From Plantago elongata (Eukaryota > Streptophyta > Magnoliopsida > Lamiales > Plantaginaceae): a stretch of DNA of 36,139 nt. The notes under the pieces are model-generated. The model did no database searches. It saw nothing but the letters and a program-made list of their open reading frames with translations, and was not told where the DNA came from. This document shows positions 9,741 to 23,420 of this stretch, in pieces. Where the stretch lies: positions 1 to 36,139 of the forward strand of contig JAYMSP010001104.1 of the NCBI GenBank assembly GCA_036897095.1, written 5' to 3'. Numbering within the stretch: position 1 is the stretch's first letter; every line of letters begins with the position of its first letter. The position numbers were made by a program, and so were the translations under genes.

Positions 9741-10937
9741 CTGTCACCCAACAAACCCACCAATTAGTGGGTTATAAAAGATTTAATCCGTGCAAAAAAA
9801 ATAATTGGTGTTGTTGAGAGAAAGTCTCAGACCCAAAGTTAGATCGACATATAAATTATAAGTTATTCAAGTACAAGCCCTCTAGTTCATAACTATTCCA
9901 ACAAGATAAGTAAAGGTATGGTATCCCTCATAACTCAATAGCATAGGATGTGAAGTTCTTGCACACGTAGTTTAGGAAGGGGGATTATAACTTTAAGATC
10001 CGATTTGTATGACGCAACCCAGTCAGGAGACTTTACTCAAGAGATTGAATGTCTACTTTGTGTATAAGGATAAGTTATATTCGTAAAGTAGGTTTAAGGT
10101 GATGTGACGTTTCATTATTATGAAAATGCGTGCAGTATTTATAGACCTCTCACACAAAGGGGATGAATTCATTAGATTGTGCCAAGTGGTCTTGTTAGAC
10201 ACATGGACCACAATGAATATATAACTCATTTTCTTTTTGGGATGTCAAGGATAGATTAGTCATTTAGAGGGTGAACTAGAGACTGCATATATAGCTTTGG
10301 GTCGGAGCAACATTCGAGAAGAGGGACTCGGATGATGACTCCGAAGCTGATTGTTCCGGCCCCCCATATATTTCATCATGGTCTAAATCACTTGGTTTCC
10401 TTTTAATGTTGGATGTCTTCGGACTATAAGTGAACACGGTTGGACCTGTCTGTCTTCGGATTAGACATTTGGTCAGGGCCAATCCTTGTTTGGTATTAAG
10501 CTTTGTTTAGGCTTGGCTTTCCTTTGATGTCTACGAACTTTGGAGGGTCCTATGGTCGGACCTTTAGGTTGGACCTTGAAGACTTTAGACCTTATAATGA
10601 CTTAATATCTATCATCAAGGCATTAATGACGGATTAAACATATTTTCGTACATGTTCAAATAAAATGCGATTGGTTTGTAGATGGGTCGGGTGTCTTGAT
10701 ATTAGCCCATTTGTCGAACTAAAATTAACTACATTAAAAGATTTAATTGAGATAAAATTTATGTGTACTTTTCTAATTAAAATTATTTTTTTTTAATTTA
10801 AGTGGAGAAATGTTCGGATATTCCCATTTTGTGGGTTTTAGTAATTGTGACAAGCTTTCCACAATCCACATAGAAGTGTGATTTGATCTGCAGAAGAAGC
10901 AAAGTGTCTACTCTACAGTCGAACAAATCGATTAACA
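9741..10937. other. Intergenic region and 5' leader of TRAPPC11
   Basis: No gene is recognised. Stretches around 10260-10610 repeat words such as tcggac, ttggacctt and cttcgga and look like old repeat sequence of unknown family. The last 100 or so bases, with an agaagaagcaaag tract, are likely 5' untranslated leader. I see no upstream ATG between 10870 and the start codon and no clear TATA box. Confidence 0.5.
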
Positions 10938-13900
10938 ATGGAAGATTATCCGGAGGAGCTTCGAACGCCGCCGGTAGCTCTTGCCGGACTGGTAGGTTGC
11001 CCGGAGGTGCACGGATTGATCACATCCCATCTCCACTCTCAGCAACCACCAATGAACGCCATCGCATTGCCTGATTTCTCTAAGATCTCCGTCATTCCCC
11101 AAAAAAAGCCGTCTCCTGAGATCCCCGAGCCAGTTACGGGGATTTTACGCCGAGATTGGCTTTCCAAGCACCGGACTAGGATCCCGGCCGTAGTCGCCGC
11201 AGTGTTTAGTGCTGATCATGTGTTTGGGGATCCTGCTCAGTGGCTCCAGGTCTGTACGGATCTGGAGAACCTCAAGTATGATTTATTGATTAATTGATTC
11301 CTCATTTTAGGTTATTATAATTGCTGATTTGTATTTGATGAGTGTGAATTTTATGAATAGGGCGACTATTAAGGGGAGGAGTCTTAAATTGGTGGTGGTG
11401 GTTGTCGCTCGGTCCGGTCATAAGGGTGAGTCGTTTAGTGTCAATTCATTTCTTGATTGAACTGCACGTTTTCGATTTTATGAGCTGGTGCTAATGATAT
11501 GATTGGTTTGAGGGTTTGATGTATAATTGATGCTTGAGGGTTTAAGGTATTTAGCGTGTTAAGTAAGGTTCGTATGTTCATTGCTATGTGAAGAAAGTGG
11601 TGAAAGGATAACTTAAGTAACTTCGTACGTTATGAAAATTGAGTTATAGGAGCTTCAGAGAAGAAGAAGCACGCGAAATGTGTGTTTTGCTAACTAAAAG
11701 GTCAAAAGTCGATAAACAAATGTTAACCAAGTTTGTGAGTTGTTAGTTTTTATGTGTTTGAATTCTGATGTTGTGCTTGTCGAGTATCGTTCCTGTACTC
11801 TGGTAATTTTAGGAAGAATATGATATGGTGTAAATAATAGTTCAAGGATAGATTTTGTGCATGTATGGATTTTCGTGTGAGAATTAAGCTCATTTGAACT
11901 GAATATATTTAAAAAATAATAGTCTGAAGAGTCCAAATATATGACACTAAATACCTAATCAGTTGTTATATTAGCCTCACAATTTTCAGGTGTACATCGC
12001 TGGTTTCTAGGGACTGAAATGTTATTAATCATAGTAACTAAAGTAGTAGAGTACATTATATTTGGAGGACATACAACAGCCATAGATGTTGTCATTTATT
12101 CTGTCTAATAAATCGTTAGCCTGATATGCTGAGCTTGTATGGAAATATCAAATATGGAAATGATAAAATAATGTGGGAATTCAGTACCCTTCAACTATGT
12201 GGGGGTTGGGCAATTCATTCATCACTTGTTATTTCTTTCTAAGGGTTTGTTGCTTTAAGTCATGCTTAAATAAATGGAACTTTTGTTTATTTGAAAAATT
12301 ATGATGCAGATGATACTAGTGAAGACCGGATGACTGCTTTGAGGAAACGTGCAGAAGTAGATACGAAACATCTTATTGTTTTCGTAACAGATGATCAATT
12401 GCAGCTCAATCAATCTTTAAGCAGGCACGATGCATCAAGAGTTGCTCTTAATGAGTATCTTGTTTCTTATTTTCATAACTAATACTTATAGTTCCGCATA
12501 TGGAAGACATCTTTCTTAAAAGTACATAGTACTCTCTGTAAAAACCAAATGTCACATATAGAATTTGTATCTGCCCGAATACAATGTCAAAATTTCCATT
12601 TATGGCAAATTATACATACCATGTACAGCACTCATTGGGGTCACATATTATAAAACCACTCTATTCCCACTAATTTTATCTTATATATTGATCTCTGTGC
12701 CCATAACCAAATGTGACATCTAGTCTGGGATGAAAGAACTTTAGTAAAGGTTATGCACCTCCAAGACAGATTGGTGTGGAGCAAAAAAAATATTTTCTGT
12801 TCTTTTTTGCTTTGTAGTGCCTCCCCTCCCCGTCTTAATAGTTTGTTTTCCCCACTTTCTGCGGTTTGATCTAATGTAGCTCAATAGCTACTATTTCGCA
12901 GGCTCTCGTCCTCGTTCACTGAGCTGGCTCATACATACTACAGAGATGAAAGCCGAAGAATAAAAGCACGTCTTGAAAAGAAAAACCTCACGTCCATGGA
13001 GTTACATGTCCGCTATTGTTTCAAAGTACATACTTTCTCTAGTTTCTGGCAATTTACTTTAATTTTATATGAATATCAGCATTGCTTCCATGCTTCTTAT
13101 GCTTTTATGTGAAATGGAGAACATTTATTATTCATAAATTCATTGGATTACCACTCCTGTGAGGATTAGTATCATTTTTTTAAATCAAAACAATTCAAAC
13201 TACCAAGTTTACTAGTGTTCTACTGTTTCTTATGCTAGTAAAACAGATTTATTCACGAGTACCCGGTTTGGGGGAAACATTGTAAGGAAAATAGGATCAG
13301 GTTACCTTTAAAGAAGTGTTCAACGTAGTTTAGCCAAGAGGTCAGTCAAACTCAACATTTTAGTCCTGTTTTAAGACATTTGTCTTGAAAGAAATTGTTA
13401 TTGACCGTAAAGGATGAGGTGAATGATTTCTTAACCAAGTCATGCTACCTCGCCATTTCCCTCCTTTGCCAGTTTTTCTAGTGGACATTGGCTAATCTAC
13501 CAATCGGTAGTTAAAATACAAACCAGGCCACTGAAACAGACGTTGCATTGGATTAGGGTCCTAGTTGTATAAACTCCAGCATTTCATGGAGTAATTGAAT
13601 GATCTTTGTGTAAGTGATAGCATATCTACAAGCATCAGATTAACTGGAACATGATTCCTTGAGGAATTAAGCAGAGAGCTGAGTAACGGGATCATACAGA
13701 TGTCATATTAAAGGGACCATATGCTTGTTTCTAGATATTAGTGATTAGCTGATGCTACTTCAGGACAGAGGTGGTTGTTTCTTTGACTGAGATCTGAAGA
13801 ATTGTTGGTTTTGAATTTTGATGCTCAACTGATTATCAAGTACGAACCTTGTCTTTTAGGTTTATCAGTTCGCTTGCACCCTATACTTTAAACATTGTAA

Positions 13901-16900
13901 ACATAATAATATAAATGCTACATGAATTGCTGTTTTTCTTTTAGGTTACTTTGCTCGGCACTGTGTTATTAAATATTAATCTTGTATCTAAGGTTTATCA
14001 GTTGAATTTTGTGCTATGCTTTCATCATCCTAGACTATCAAAAGATACTGTTCATGATTTTTTTATGTCCTCTGTATGTTTCTTTTGCTCCGTCTTGTGT
14101 CTCATTTATTTTTACCTTATCCACTTCTAGGTTGCTGTCTATGCAGAATTTCGAAGGGACTGGCCTGAAGCTCTCAAGTACTATGAGGATGCATATCATG
14201 CCCTGCGTGAGGTATGTGCTGATCAGATTCTTTATTTAGTTTATGAAGAACAGTTGGTCACCCGCTAGGGTGGCATAGTTGGTTAAAGAGGAGATAATAT
14301 CTTTCTGGTCTAAGTTTGATCTGCACGGGGAGCAAAGTTGTCCAATGCATCATTGCTTGAGCCTGCCGCACCATATATAGTACGGCTTTCTTGGCTCCTG
14401 TAGTTTGCAGGCTATTGCATGAGCTTGGGGGTTTATCTGTTGCCAGCTTACCGCTTCAGGTTCCTCCCAACATTATTAAAAAGAAAAAGAAAATATGAGC
14501 TACCTTAAATTTGCAAGCTGGCAGATCCTGGAAACCCAAGCAGTCCTTCAATTAGCCTTTGATGCTAATATTAGCCTATAAAATTATTGTGCTTAACTGG
14601 GAAACCTGAAAAGGATACTCCACTTCTCTATTGTTGGACCGGCTACTCTTCTCGGTAACGAGATACTAGGAGTCCATATGCATGATCATTGCTAGCATTA
14701 AAAACAAATGAAATTGATTGCTTCAATAGGCACTAGGAAGATCTTGGCATTGATGAACTGTGATTACAGGTTTTCTGGGGAAGTCTATTCTCAGTATGCT
14801 GAAAAATAGTGTTAAGTTTCCAAAAAAAGAAGTAATGGACCGAATGCAACCGTTAAATGTTTTGGGCCATGAATTAAGTTTGTATTGATTTTGGCGGTTT
14901 ACACTCGGAAACTTCTTAACTTGCACTAATTTGTTTAATTGAGTAATTCTAAAGTCTGGGTCACTAATTAGCATATGTCATAGTGATTGATATCTTGGTC
15001 TCAATCAGGGCTGCCTAGCACCTGTGCTTTGCATAAGTATAATAACTATAAATGATATCTACTTCTTGTGGAATTTGGTGCAATGGGAGTAATGCATTGC
15101 ATTAAATGCATCAGTTTGTACTCAACTACTTGTGAGTTTTCTCAAGGCATCAAGTATTAATGAATATATAATATTTCAAATAGTGTAATGTTAACTTGTT
15201 AAATTCATGATTAACATAGTCTTAAATGCATTTAGAAGATATCAAAGTATACAAGAGTTTAAACATTTGAATCACTAAAACAACAAAATACTAACAGACA
15301 AATGAGAAAATTGGTGCATGTCCAGACTCTAGGCTTCACAAGCTTCACGCTGTCATATTTCTACTTGCCATCTTAGGCACCTCACAGTGCCCAATTTCCA
15401 ACCTCTGCTACAAATCTTTTCAAGACTAATTGATATGTTCTAGTTCAACATCCCCATCTTATAAAAGCCCCGCACTTGTATGCCTTTATAAATCTGGGTA
15501 TGAGGCCTATGGTTTAATATGGATATTACCAGTATCACCACACAACGGATGAATTTGTAAGTATTCCAGTTCTTGTATACATAAAACTGCTAACGGTAGA
15601 GACCGGTAATATTATATAAGTTTTAAAGATTCTTTTCTTTTTATTAATTTTTATTGTAAGCTGCAAGGATAATCAAAGTAATAAATGTACAAAAGGACTT
15701 CTTTTGCGTATTAGGCAACCTTGGTTGACACCTGTTTTTGACAGATGGAGCTGCTTAAACAAAGCCATCTTAATTACTCAGATTATGCCTGCTATTATTT
15801 CATCAAAAATCAAATCTAAGATAAGAAACTTGTACTAAATGAAGCATTAGTTCCCGTCTTTGAATTTGCTGGCTGTGGTTGTGTCAGATGGTTGGAACGT
15901 CAACAAGATTGCCTCCGATCCAGCGATTAGTTGAGATCAAAACTATTGGCGAATTGTTGCATTTTAAGATGTCAACACTATTGCTGCATGGAGGAAAAAT
16001 TATAGAAGCAATCGCATGGTTGCGCAAGCATGCTACTAGTTACAAAAGGCTTGTTGGGGCACCAGAAATTATTTTTCTTCATTGGGAATGGTTAAGCAAG
16101 CAGTATTTGGTTTTTGCACAACTGTTGGAGACTAGTTCTGCTACTGCTCCTGTCCCAAGTGAGCATCCAGCTCCTGTAGACAAACCGACAGAATGGGAGT
16201 TTTATCCAGCTTACTATTATCAGGTAATCTTCTACTTTTGTATGTCTTCCCCTTACCACCACAAAAGCTCAAACACATTAATAGAATATGGGAGCAAGTG
16301 CATAATAACAACATGAGATACCGTTGAAGTTACAAATTTTTGTATCAAAGAACAATTCTAATTCTCAACTAAATTGTTTTTTTTAATTGGTCTAATTCTC
16401 AACTAATGATGTGGGATGAAAAGATCTGTTATGGATTCTAGGCATGGTTGTTGTAAATCCAACATATATGGTAATAACTGGATTTATACAAACTTTTGCG
16501 AGAGACCCTCTCTCTCGGGGAGACCAAATCAACATCACATATTTAATTACAAACATCATGTGCATACTAAACCTGCATTATAATATTGTCTGCATTCTTT
16601 TCATGTGATGCTTGTAACTAAACATGCGATTTTTATCACAAAATATGTGATGTTTGATTTGAATTTTCATTGTCAATGTTTGTACATTGTCTTTTTATGG
16701 TGTGAAAGGCCCTCTTTTGAGATCCTTTCCGTACCCTGGTAACAAATAAATTTGTTGCAAAGACAAAAGGGAACATATCATGGTAAACAGATATTCATCC
16801 CAGACTCAAGATTTAATATTCCTGTTCAAATATCATCGAGTTGGGAAGAACTTGGGTTAGATAGCACAACAGTTAAATGGGTATAAACTAGTGAAATGCG

Positions 16901-19900
16901 CTAACACTTGGGTGGGTGGTGGGTTAATCCTTCGTATTATTTAAGTTATGGGTACAACGTAGGGTAATATGGATAACACTTGGGTGTGCAAGTGGGGCGT
17001 GGTTATTCTTAATAATATAAATGGTGTGGCTAAACGTTATACCTCTAATTTTAGTTTTTGCCCTATATCTTTGATATATGTTATTATGCAATTAAAAATT
17101 CTCCTGCAAGCAGATCTGGTGCCACAAGCCTTAGGTAAAACCCATCTACAGTGATGCATCTATGTTTGTGGGTTCGCTGTTATGCTTTCTTGATATGTTC
17201 CATGCGAGACCTGGTGTAGACAATAGTAGTATATAAAGCTGGTCTGAATGCAACAGGGTTGTCAATTGTCTATGTATCTCTTTTTAAAAGTTCCACGTTC
17301 CTTGTAACGTAATCAATCTGATCCACGCTGTCCATTAGGATGATTTGCCCAGTTTTTTTTAGAACGCTATTCATATCAACAAGGTGCAACTTTCTTTTTG
17401 GGAATTCATCCATCAAAATTCCAGAGTTCAACATGCTTTGCTCTGGAGATGGGTGACCCAGTGGGAAGTTTCCTCATGGGGAAGGACATGTGATGGTTTG
17501 TGGGGCCAGCATATCCCCATAAAGCCGCCCATGATTAAGCGCTCCTTACAAAAGTGTGCCTCGGCCCAGAAGGACACAAGCCGTTATAATAACAATCAAG
17601 ACAATCTGAAGATGTCATTATTTGACATGTTATTTTATCATCATGACTCCTCACTTTTTAAGCATATCTTGATATTCTTGGAACAGTTGGCAGCTAACTA
17701 TCTGAAAGAAAAAAAAGGCTGTTTGGAATTTGCAATATCTATGTCTGAGGATCTTGGTCAAAGTGATGACAGTTCTGAGTCTGTTGCAGCTTCTCTATAT
17801 CTTGGCCAATTTTCCCGGTTACTTGAGCAAGAGGGTACATACCTAATGCAAGCGTGAGTTCAGGAGTAATTATCTTGCTACCCCTTAAAAACAAGAGGGG
17901 AGAAACTATTGTCCTGGACAAATTTTTTTTTTCAAATGATAATAATTTTTTTTGCCACCTGACTTGCAGCCTGACTGATGATGAATATGCCCATTACGTA
18001 CTTTCTGAAGGCAAGAGGTTCCAGGATTCCTTTGAGATAATAGCACTTCTAAAGAGATCTTTTGAAGCATACAGTAACTCAAAGGCCGAGAGGATGGCTG
18101 CATTTTGTGCATTGCAGATGGCCAAAGAATATTTTTCGGTTAGTGATTTCACCAATGCAAAGAAACTATTTGAAAGTATTGCCAGTCTTTATCGACAACA
18201 GGGCTGGTTATTGTCACTGTGGGAAGTTTTGGGCTACCTACGGGAATGTTCAAAGGGAATTTGTTCTGTAAAGGACTTCACTGAATACTCACTTGAAATG
18301 GCTGCTCTACCATTGACAAGTAACTTCGTTGAGCCATCAGTAAGAGATTGTGGCCCAGCTGGTCCTGCAACTCTTTCACAGAGAACAATGATACACAAGG
18401 AAGCATTTGCTCTAGTCCGGGGGGCATCAGAACATAGCACTGACCTCAAAGTAAATAGTGACTATCCACTTTACCTTGAGATTGATCTTGTTAGTCCTCT
18501 AAGGGTTGTGCTTCTTGCCTCGGTTGCTTTTCATCAACAGATGGTTAAGCCTGGTGCCCCATCGCTCATCACGATTTCACTTTGTTCACAATTGCCAGTA
18601 AATATTGAGATTGACCAGTTGGAGGTGCAATTTAATCAATCTGAGTGCAATTTTATTATTAATAACAGTAAAAAACCAAACGTAGCTTCAACCTCCCTTG
18701 TGCAACCTGGTCGCAGACTTGAGACAGCGCCAGATCTGGTGCTTTCTACAAACAGATGGCTGCGACTGACATATGAGATAAAGTCTGGTAAGTCTTCAAA
18801 TGATTTTATGTCCTCGTAGTTCTGTAACATTACACTAGAGATACTGCAGGCATTCTAATCTTCTAGCTGAATATGGCTACTCTTGCTTTTTTCTTTTTTC
18901 TTTCTTAACTATGATATTTCGTCTCTTGGGGGGAACTGGAAAGATGTCTGATAGTGTGTCTTTGCCTGAGTTTTTCTAGATATCAAAACATTTTCCTGGC
19001 AAATACATCCTTAGTTCTCACTTCATTATTATATGTATGGGTGTGTGTTTCAGTGCTCATTAAACATATTCAAGTTATAGTAACCTCTTGCTCTGCCCAG
19101 AGCCTGTTCTAATAGTAAATGTTCTCCTCAATCTGAATTAATATGATCATTACTGCAGATCTAAGTGGAAAGCTTGAATGTATATATGTTATTGCAAGAG
19201 TAGAGCAAAACCTCACCATATGCTGCAGAGCTGAAAGCCCCGCTTCAATGAATGATTTACCACTTTGGAAATTTGAAAACATTGTGGAGACTATTCCTAC
19301 CAAGGATCCTGCTCTGGCATTCTCTGGTCAGAAAGCCATACAGGTTGAAGAACCGGACCCTCAAGTCGATCTAATCTTAGGTTCATCTGGGCCTGCATTG
19401 ATTGGGGAGTGCTTCGTTTTGCCCGTAACAGTTGCCTCTAAAGGCCATGCAGTGTATTCAGGTGAATTGAAAATTAATCTAGTGGACACTAGGGGTGGTG
19501 GCCTTCTCAGTCCAAAAGAAGATTTAGCCTTCACAGATGATAACCTTCATGTTGAGCTAGTTGACATTTCTTGGGATACACTTAAAGATGGGCCAGAAGC
19601 TCCTTCAGATTATATTCAGAAAATTCAGCCTTCTTTTGGATTAATATCTGTTCCATCTCTGTGTGAGCAAGAAACATGGTCCTGCAAACTAAACATTAAG
19701 TGGAATCGTCCTAAACCAATCATGCTGTATGTTTCGCTGGGTTATTATCCTCGTAATGAGGAACCTAGTGTACAGAAGGTGCACGTACATAAAAGTTTGC
19801 AGATCGAAGGCAAGACTGCTATTACATTAAGCCAAAGATATATGCTTCCATTTCGGCAGGATCCTCTTTTGCTGTCAAAGATCAAATCCGCATCTGATCC

Positions 19901-20624
19901 AGATCAGTTGCCATCAGTATGTTTGAATGAACCTAGTGTGCTTGTTGTCAGTGCTAAGAACTGTTCAGATGTGCCATTACAGTTGCTTTCTATGTCCATC
20001 GAGGCTGAGGAGAATGATGCATGCACTATAAATCCTCAAAAAGTGGAGTTTGAAAAACCTGTAGTTCATGTTCCAGGTGACGAGTTTAAGAAGGTCTTTT
20101 CCATCATTCCTAGAATTCCCTCAGCTAAGCTAAATATCGGTACTGTTAGTCTAAGGTGGCAGAGGCTTTCGGAGCTGGAAGAGCAACCAAGTGTGTCTCA
20201 AGTTACAAAACACAGGCTTCAAGATGTGAATGTTGAACAAGCTCCACTTGTAGTGAGTATAATGTGCCCACCCCATGCTGTTGTTGGTGATCCGTTCACA
20301 TATTCCGTTAAAATTCAAAACCAAACAGACTTCGTCCAGGAGATCAAGTACTCAATAGCTGATTCTCAGAGTTTCATGTTGTCTGGATCCCACAGTGACA
20401 CGGCACTTGTCCTTCCCAGATCTGCCCATGTTCTTAATTACACACTTGTACCACTGGGCTTAGGTTCACATCAGCTTCCCAGAGCTACGGTGACATCAAC
20501 AAGGTACTTGGCTGCTTTTCGACCATCAATACCATCAACGCTTGTGTTTGTGTATCCTTCAAAGCCTCGTTTTAAAACAAGTGATGTATCGAACACAACT
20601 GTGGATTCTGTTGCTTCTCATTAG
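10938..20624 (+). CDS. TRAPPC11: TRAPP complex subunit 11 (TRAPPC11, foie gras family)
   Basis: Nine exons join in frame: 10938-11275, 11361-11425, 12310-12454, 12902-13025, 14131-14211, 15888-16223, 17687-17853, 17970-18787 and 19159-20624, giving 3,540 nt, 1,179 residues plus TAG. All introns are GT-AG. The start (acaATGG, MEDYPEELRTPPV) and length fit the plant family, about 1,190 residues in Arabidopsis. Diagnostic stretches are DWPEALKYYEDAYHALRE, RLPPIQRLVEIKTIGELLHFK, STLLLHGGKIIEAIAWLRKH, AANYLKEKKGCLEFAISMSE and AKKLFESIASLYRQQGWL in the foie-gras domain (about 255-520), followed by a long beta-rich gryzun-like C-terminus. TRAPPC11 is a specific subunit of TRAPP III-type complexes that tether vesicles and activate Rab/Ypt GTPases. 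In Arabidopsis (ROG2) it maintains the trans-Golgi network; that role is by homology. No frameshift or missing exon was found. Confidence 0.95.
14263..14480 (+). mobile_element. tRNA-derived SINE candidate in TRAPPC11 intron 5
   Basis: The word tggcatagttgg (14271-14282) fits the polymerase III A-box consensus. A weak B-box-like agtttgatctg follows about 40 bases later, and the sequence closes with an A-rich tail, attaaaaagaaaaagaaaa. The body is GC-richer than the surrounding intron (14212-15887). No target duplication was identified. It is in the sense orientation of the host gene. Confidence 0.5.
16495..16740. mobile_element. Fold-back MITE-like element in TRAPPC11 intron 6
   Basis: There are two nested inverted pairs. 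The outer pair is aaatcaacatcacatattt (16525-16543) with aaatatgtgatgtttgattt (16641-16660). The inner pair is aattacaaacatcatg (16545-16560) with catgtgatgcttgtaact (16602-16619). The right arm carries about 20 extra bases between its two segments. Related words gagagaccctc on the left and ggccctcttttgag on the right may mark the outer ends. It lies within intron 6 (16224-17686) and has no coding capacity. Confidence 0.5.
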
Positions 20625-21879
20625 ATGAATGGTCTCATTTGGATTTGGAGTCGGTGACACTGACTACTGAACAAAGACGCTGTCTCCTAAATTTGGATAC
20701 GATGAGTCTTGCTCATGAATCATGATAAATCTCCTCGTGCGACCAACTGCTTGATCATTCCCAGCCCCCAGGAGACTTATGAACCTGAACGTTTCCTTAG
20801 AAGAGCCCTTTTGTAATCCCAATACTCTGGTTGTATAAAATATCGACCGAGTCAGGTAAAATTGTCTTCATTATCCGTCGTAGAAAGCCATTAATGATCC
20901 TTTTTAAGGTCATTTAAACACGAGCATATTTTCTCTTTCAGCCAGATTTATTTGTACAGGTGAACAACCAAGTCCTGTTGTTCTGTATGTGCATCTCTTG
21001 CATTTTATCCTTGTTGATTATATTCCTTTACTGTATTTACGCCTCATCAACTTTCAAATGACACCGAGTAAGTAATTGGATTATGATGCCTTGACGATAA
21101 AAGATCTTCTACTGTAATTTTCATATTCCACACTTGTTGATGTCAGGACTTAGGACTGAGCAGTCCCGTGAACTACTTGATTTTACTAATGTTATAAATT
21201 AAATTAGGTTGGTGTATAAACAATTGGGTGGTAGGCATTTTGTCTTTCCACATACTATTTAAGAAAATTAAGTGTATCTCAATTTCAGTATGATTTCTGG
21301 GTACAAAACACCTCAATTGGAGTTGATATTCATCAATTTCAGTTTGGAGCTAGACGCTCCCATGACTTGTATAAGAATGTCATGGATTGAAGTTGGAAAT
21401 TTGCCATAAATGAAGCCATGCTCAAAGAGGACCCTGCATTTCAGTGATCATACATTATGTTCGTGAGCAATACTATATTTTGTTAAAATAAATCATTTAA
21501 AACATTAAAAGTGGCTAAGGAATCATTTTTTAGTGGTAAAATATATAATTTGTGCGTAAATATTATTATTTATTATTTGTTAAATTTTGGGTAAATTTAT
21601 TCTTAATAAAGTATGACGTTTATAAAAATTATAAATGTATGAAGTTCAACATGAAAAAGTAAGTATGACATATAAATAATGATTGTAGAATCATTATGCT
21701 TTTCGCTGGGATATACAACTTAGCCATAAATAATCTACATCAATCACAACTCTCTACAACTAACTTTCTCTGTCACATCATCGTTCATTTACTACAATCT
21801 TATATGTAATTATATACTTTAACAGTTGGGATACAAATTAATTTTATTATCACATTATTATCTTTAGATAGAATATTAT
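20625..21879. other. TRAPPC11 3' flank and AT-rich intergenic DNA
   Basis: The first 200-350 bases are probably 3' untranslated region; tataaaatat near 20832 is only a weak candidate for a near-upstream poly(A) element. The rest is AT-rich with no coding signal or recognisable repeat. Confidence 0.5.
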
Positions 21880-22032
21880 AATTATAATATTTAGTCGAAT
21901 AAATATTTATTATCAATAACTCTCTAATAATTCTTTATACAGAGGATAAATCACTCATTTAGGTGAATCGAACTTGTGATCTTTTGAGTACGGAGTGTTT
22001 TTAGTTTACCATTCGATCGGCTACAAACGCTT
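21880..22032 (-). mobile_element. tRNA-derived SINE candidate (minus strand)
   Basis: Read on the minus strand from about 22030, the sequence has tagccgatcgaatggtaa (A-box-like) and, about 35 bases further on, caagttcgattcacc (B-box close to GTTCGATTC). The block between them contains ctccgtactcaaaagatcac. Promoter-box spacing and order fit a plant tRNA-derived SINE head. The acceptor stem of a real tRNA is absent, so it is not a tRNA gene. The 3' end towards 21880 is uncertain. Confidence 0.5.
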
Positions 22033-22266
22033 TGACATTATACATTATTTCGAATTTAGCTTCTTGATTTTCTTCTCCTTTCCTTTTAAATTCATTCTTG
22101 AGTTCATTTTAGAGGACGTTAATTATTTAGTCAAAGTCTTGAAAAAGGTAAGATTTTCATAAAAGATAAAAAAGAATAAAATATTTTTTTTTATGATTTC
22201 ACACGGTTTTTTGAGTTTTAACAATCTGACAGGTCGAGTTATTTAAAAAACCGTTGAGATACATCT

Positions 22267-23420
22267 TTTTCGTTTTGCTTTTAATAGATTATGTTATAGT
22301 TTTAAGTTGTAGTCATTAAAAGTTTCAATTACATTATAACACATTTTGTTAATGTTTTAAAAGATAATGTGATGGTTTTAATGCGTTAGAATTGTATGAT
22401 TCAATTATAATTTTAATCTATTTTATTATTTTTTAAAGAGAAGATGTGATTGTTTTAAAGATTCACATGATAGTTTTAAGATAGTTTGTTATAATTTTAA
22501 GTAACAATTTAATAAGATTAAACCTCTATTGTTAAACAAGTATAAAAGTTTCAGATTTGTGATTAAAACATTAATAAACAACTTAAAATAAGCTACTTGA
22601 AACACTCAATCATTACAATATTGAAACATATATACAATCATCTAAATGTTCTAAAACATTTATTCTCACAGTAAATAAATACAATAAATATCCATCCGGT
22701 GTTTTTCGTTCGTGAACTTTGCTTGTGCTTGTTAACCCGATACTGCAGTGATACATTTGAAAGACCTATCATTAAACCTGAAGTCATCAACTCAAACCTA
22801 CTTAAAATATTTAGTAACTGAGTTAAAGCCATAACAACTATTATTAAAAATATCATATTTGTACTTTAAAATAGTAATAGAACATGGTCATGCAACACAT
22901 ACTAAAAACAGTAACATAAATGCATAAAATCATAATGGTACCCCTTCAAGCTATAACCAAGAATGACCATGCAATTAACAAACATTACAAACAATAACAT
23001 TGATGCTTAAAACTATATAAATGCCTCTTAATAATGATTATTAAAACTATAACAAGAAGGAAATGCAATACTAAGTCAAGAAACAATAAAATTAATGCTT
23101 AAAACTATAATACTATCATAAAATTATAACAATACCTCTTAAAACAAAACAAGCATAAATATATGGAACACAAGCTAAAAACCACAACATCGAGGAGGAT
23201 TAAAACTATAAGAATGTATTTTAAAACTATAGCATTAGCCCTTACAACTATATATAACAAGCAGAAACTTGCAAACACAAGTTAAAAGATCACATTAATG
23301 CTTAAATCTATAACAATGCATCATTAAATATAAGTATAAGCATAAAACACGAAATAAAAATAATCATATTGACAATTTAAACTATAGCGATGCATTTTAA
23401 AACTATCATAATCATCAATG
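22267..23420. repeat. Dispersed repeat family, copy B
   Basis: This is the direct-orientation counterpart of 628-2450, lacking the retroposon-like insertion. The first part (22267-22830) aligns block by block with copy A. The rest is an A-rich array of decayed units with taacattgatgcttaaaact and acaagctaaaaacc. The downstream inverted arm seen in copy A was not found here. No frame is coding; the open frame at 22638-22856 lies entirely within repeat. Confidence 0.7.

Noticed and set aside
17384-17857. 157-codon plus-strand frame taken as one protein
   Set aside because: Only its last third (17687-17853) is real, as TRAPPC11 exon 7. The upstream part is intron 6 reading open by chance, since the upstream exon joins exon 7 in frame at a cag acceptor.
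21962-22030. tRNA gene on the minus strand
   Set aside because: A- and B-box-like sequences are present, but there is no acceptor stem pairing or proper anticodon arm, so it reads as a SINE head.
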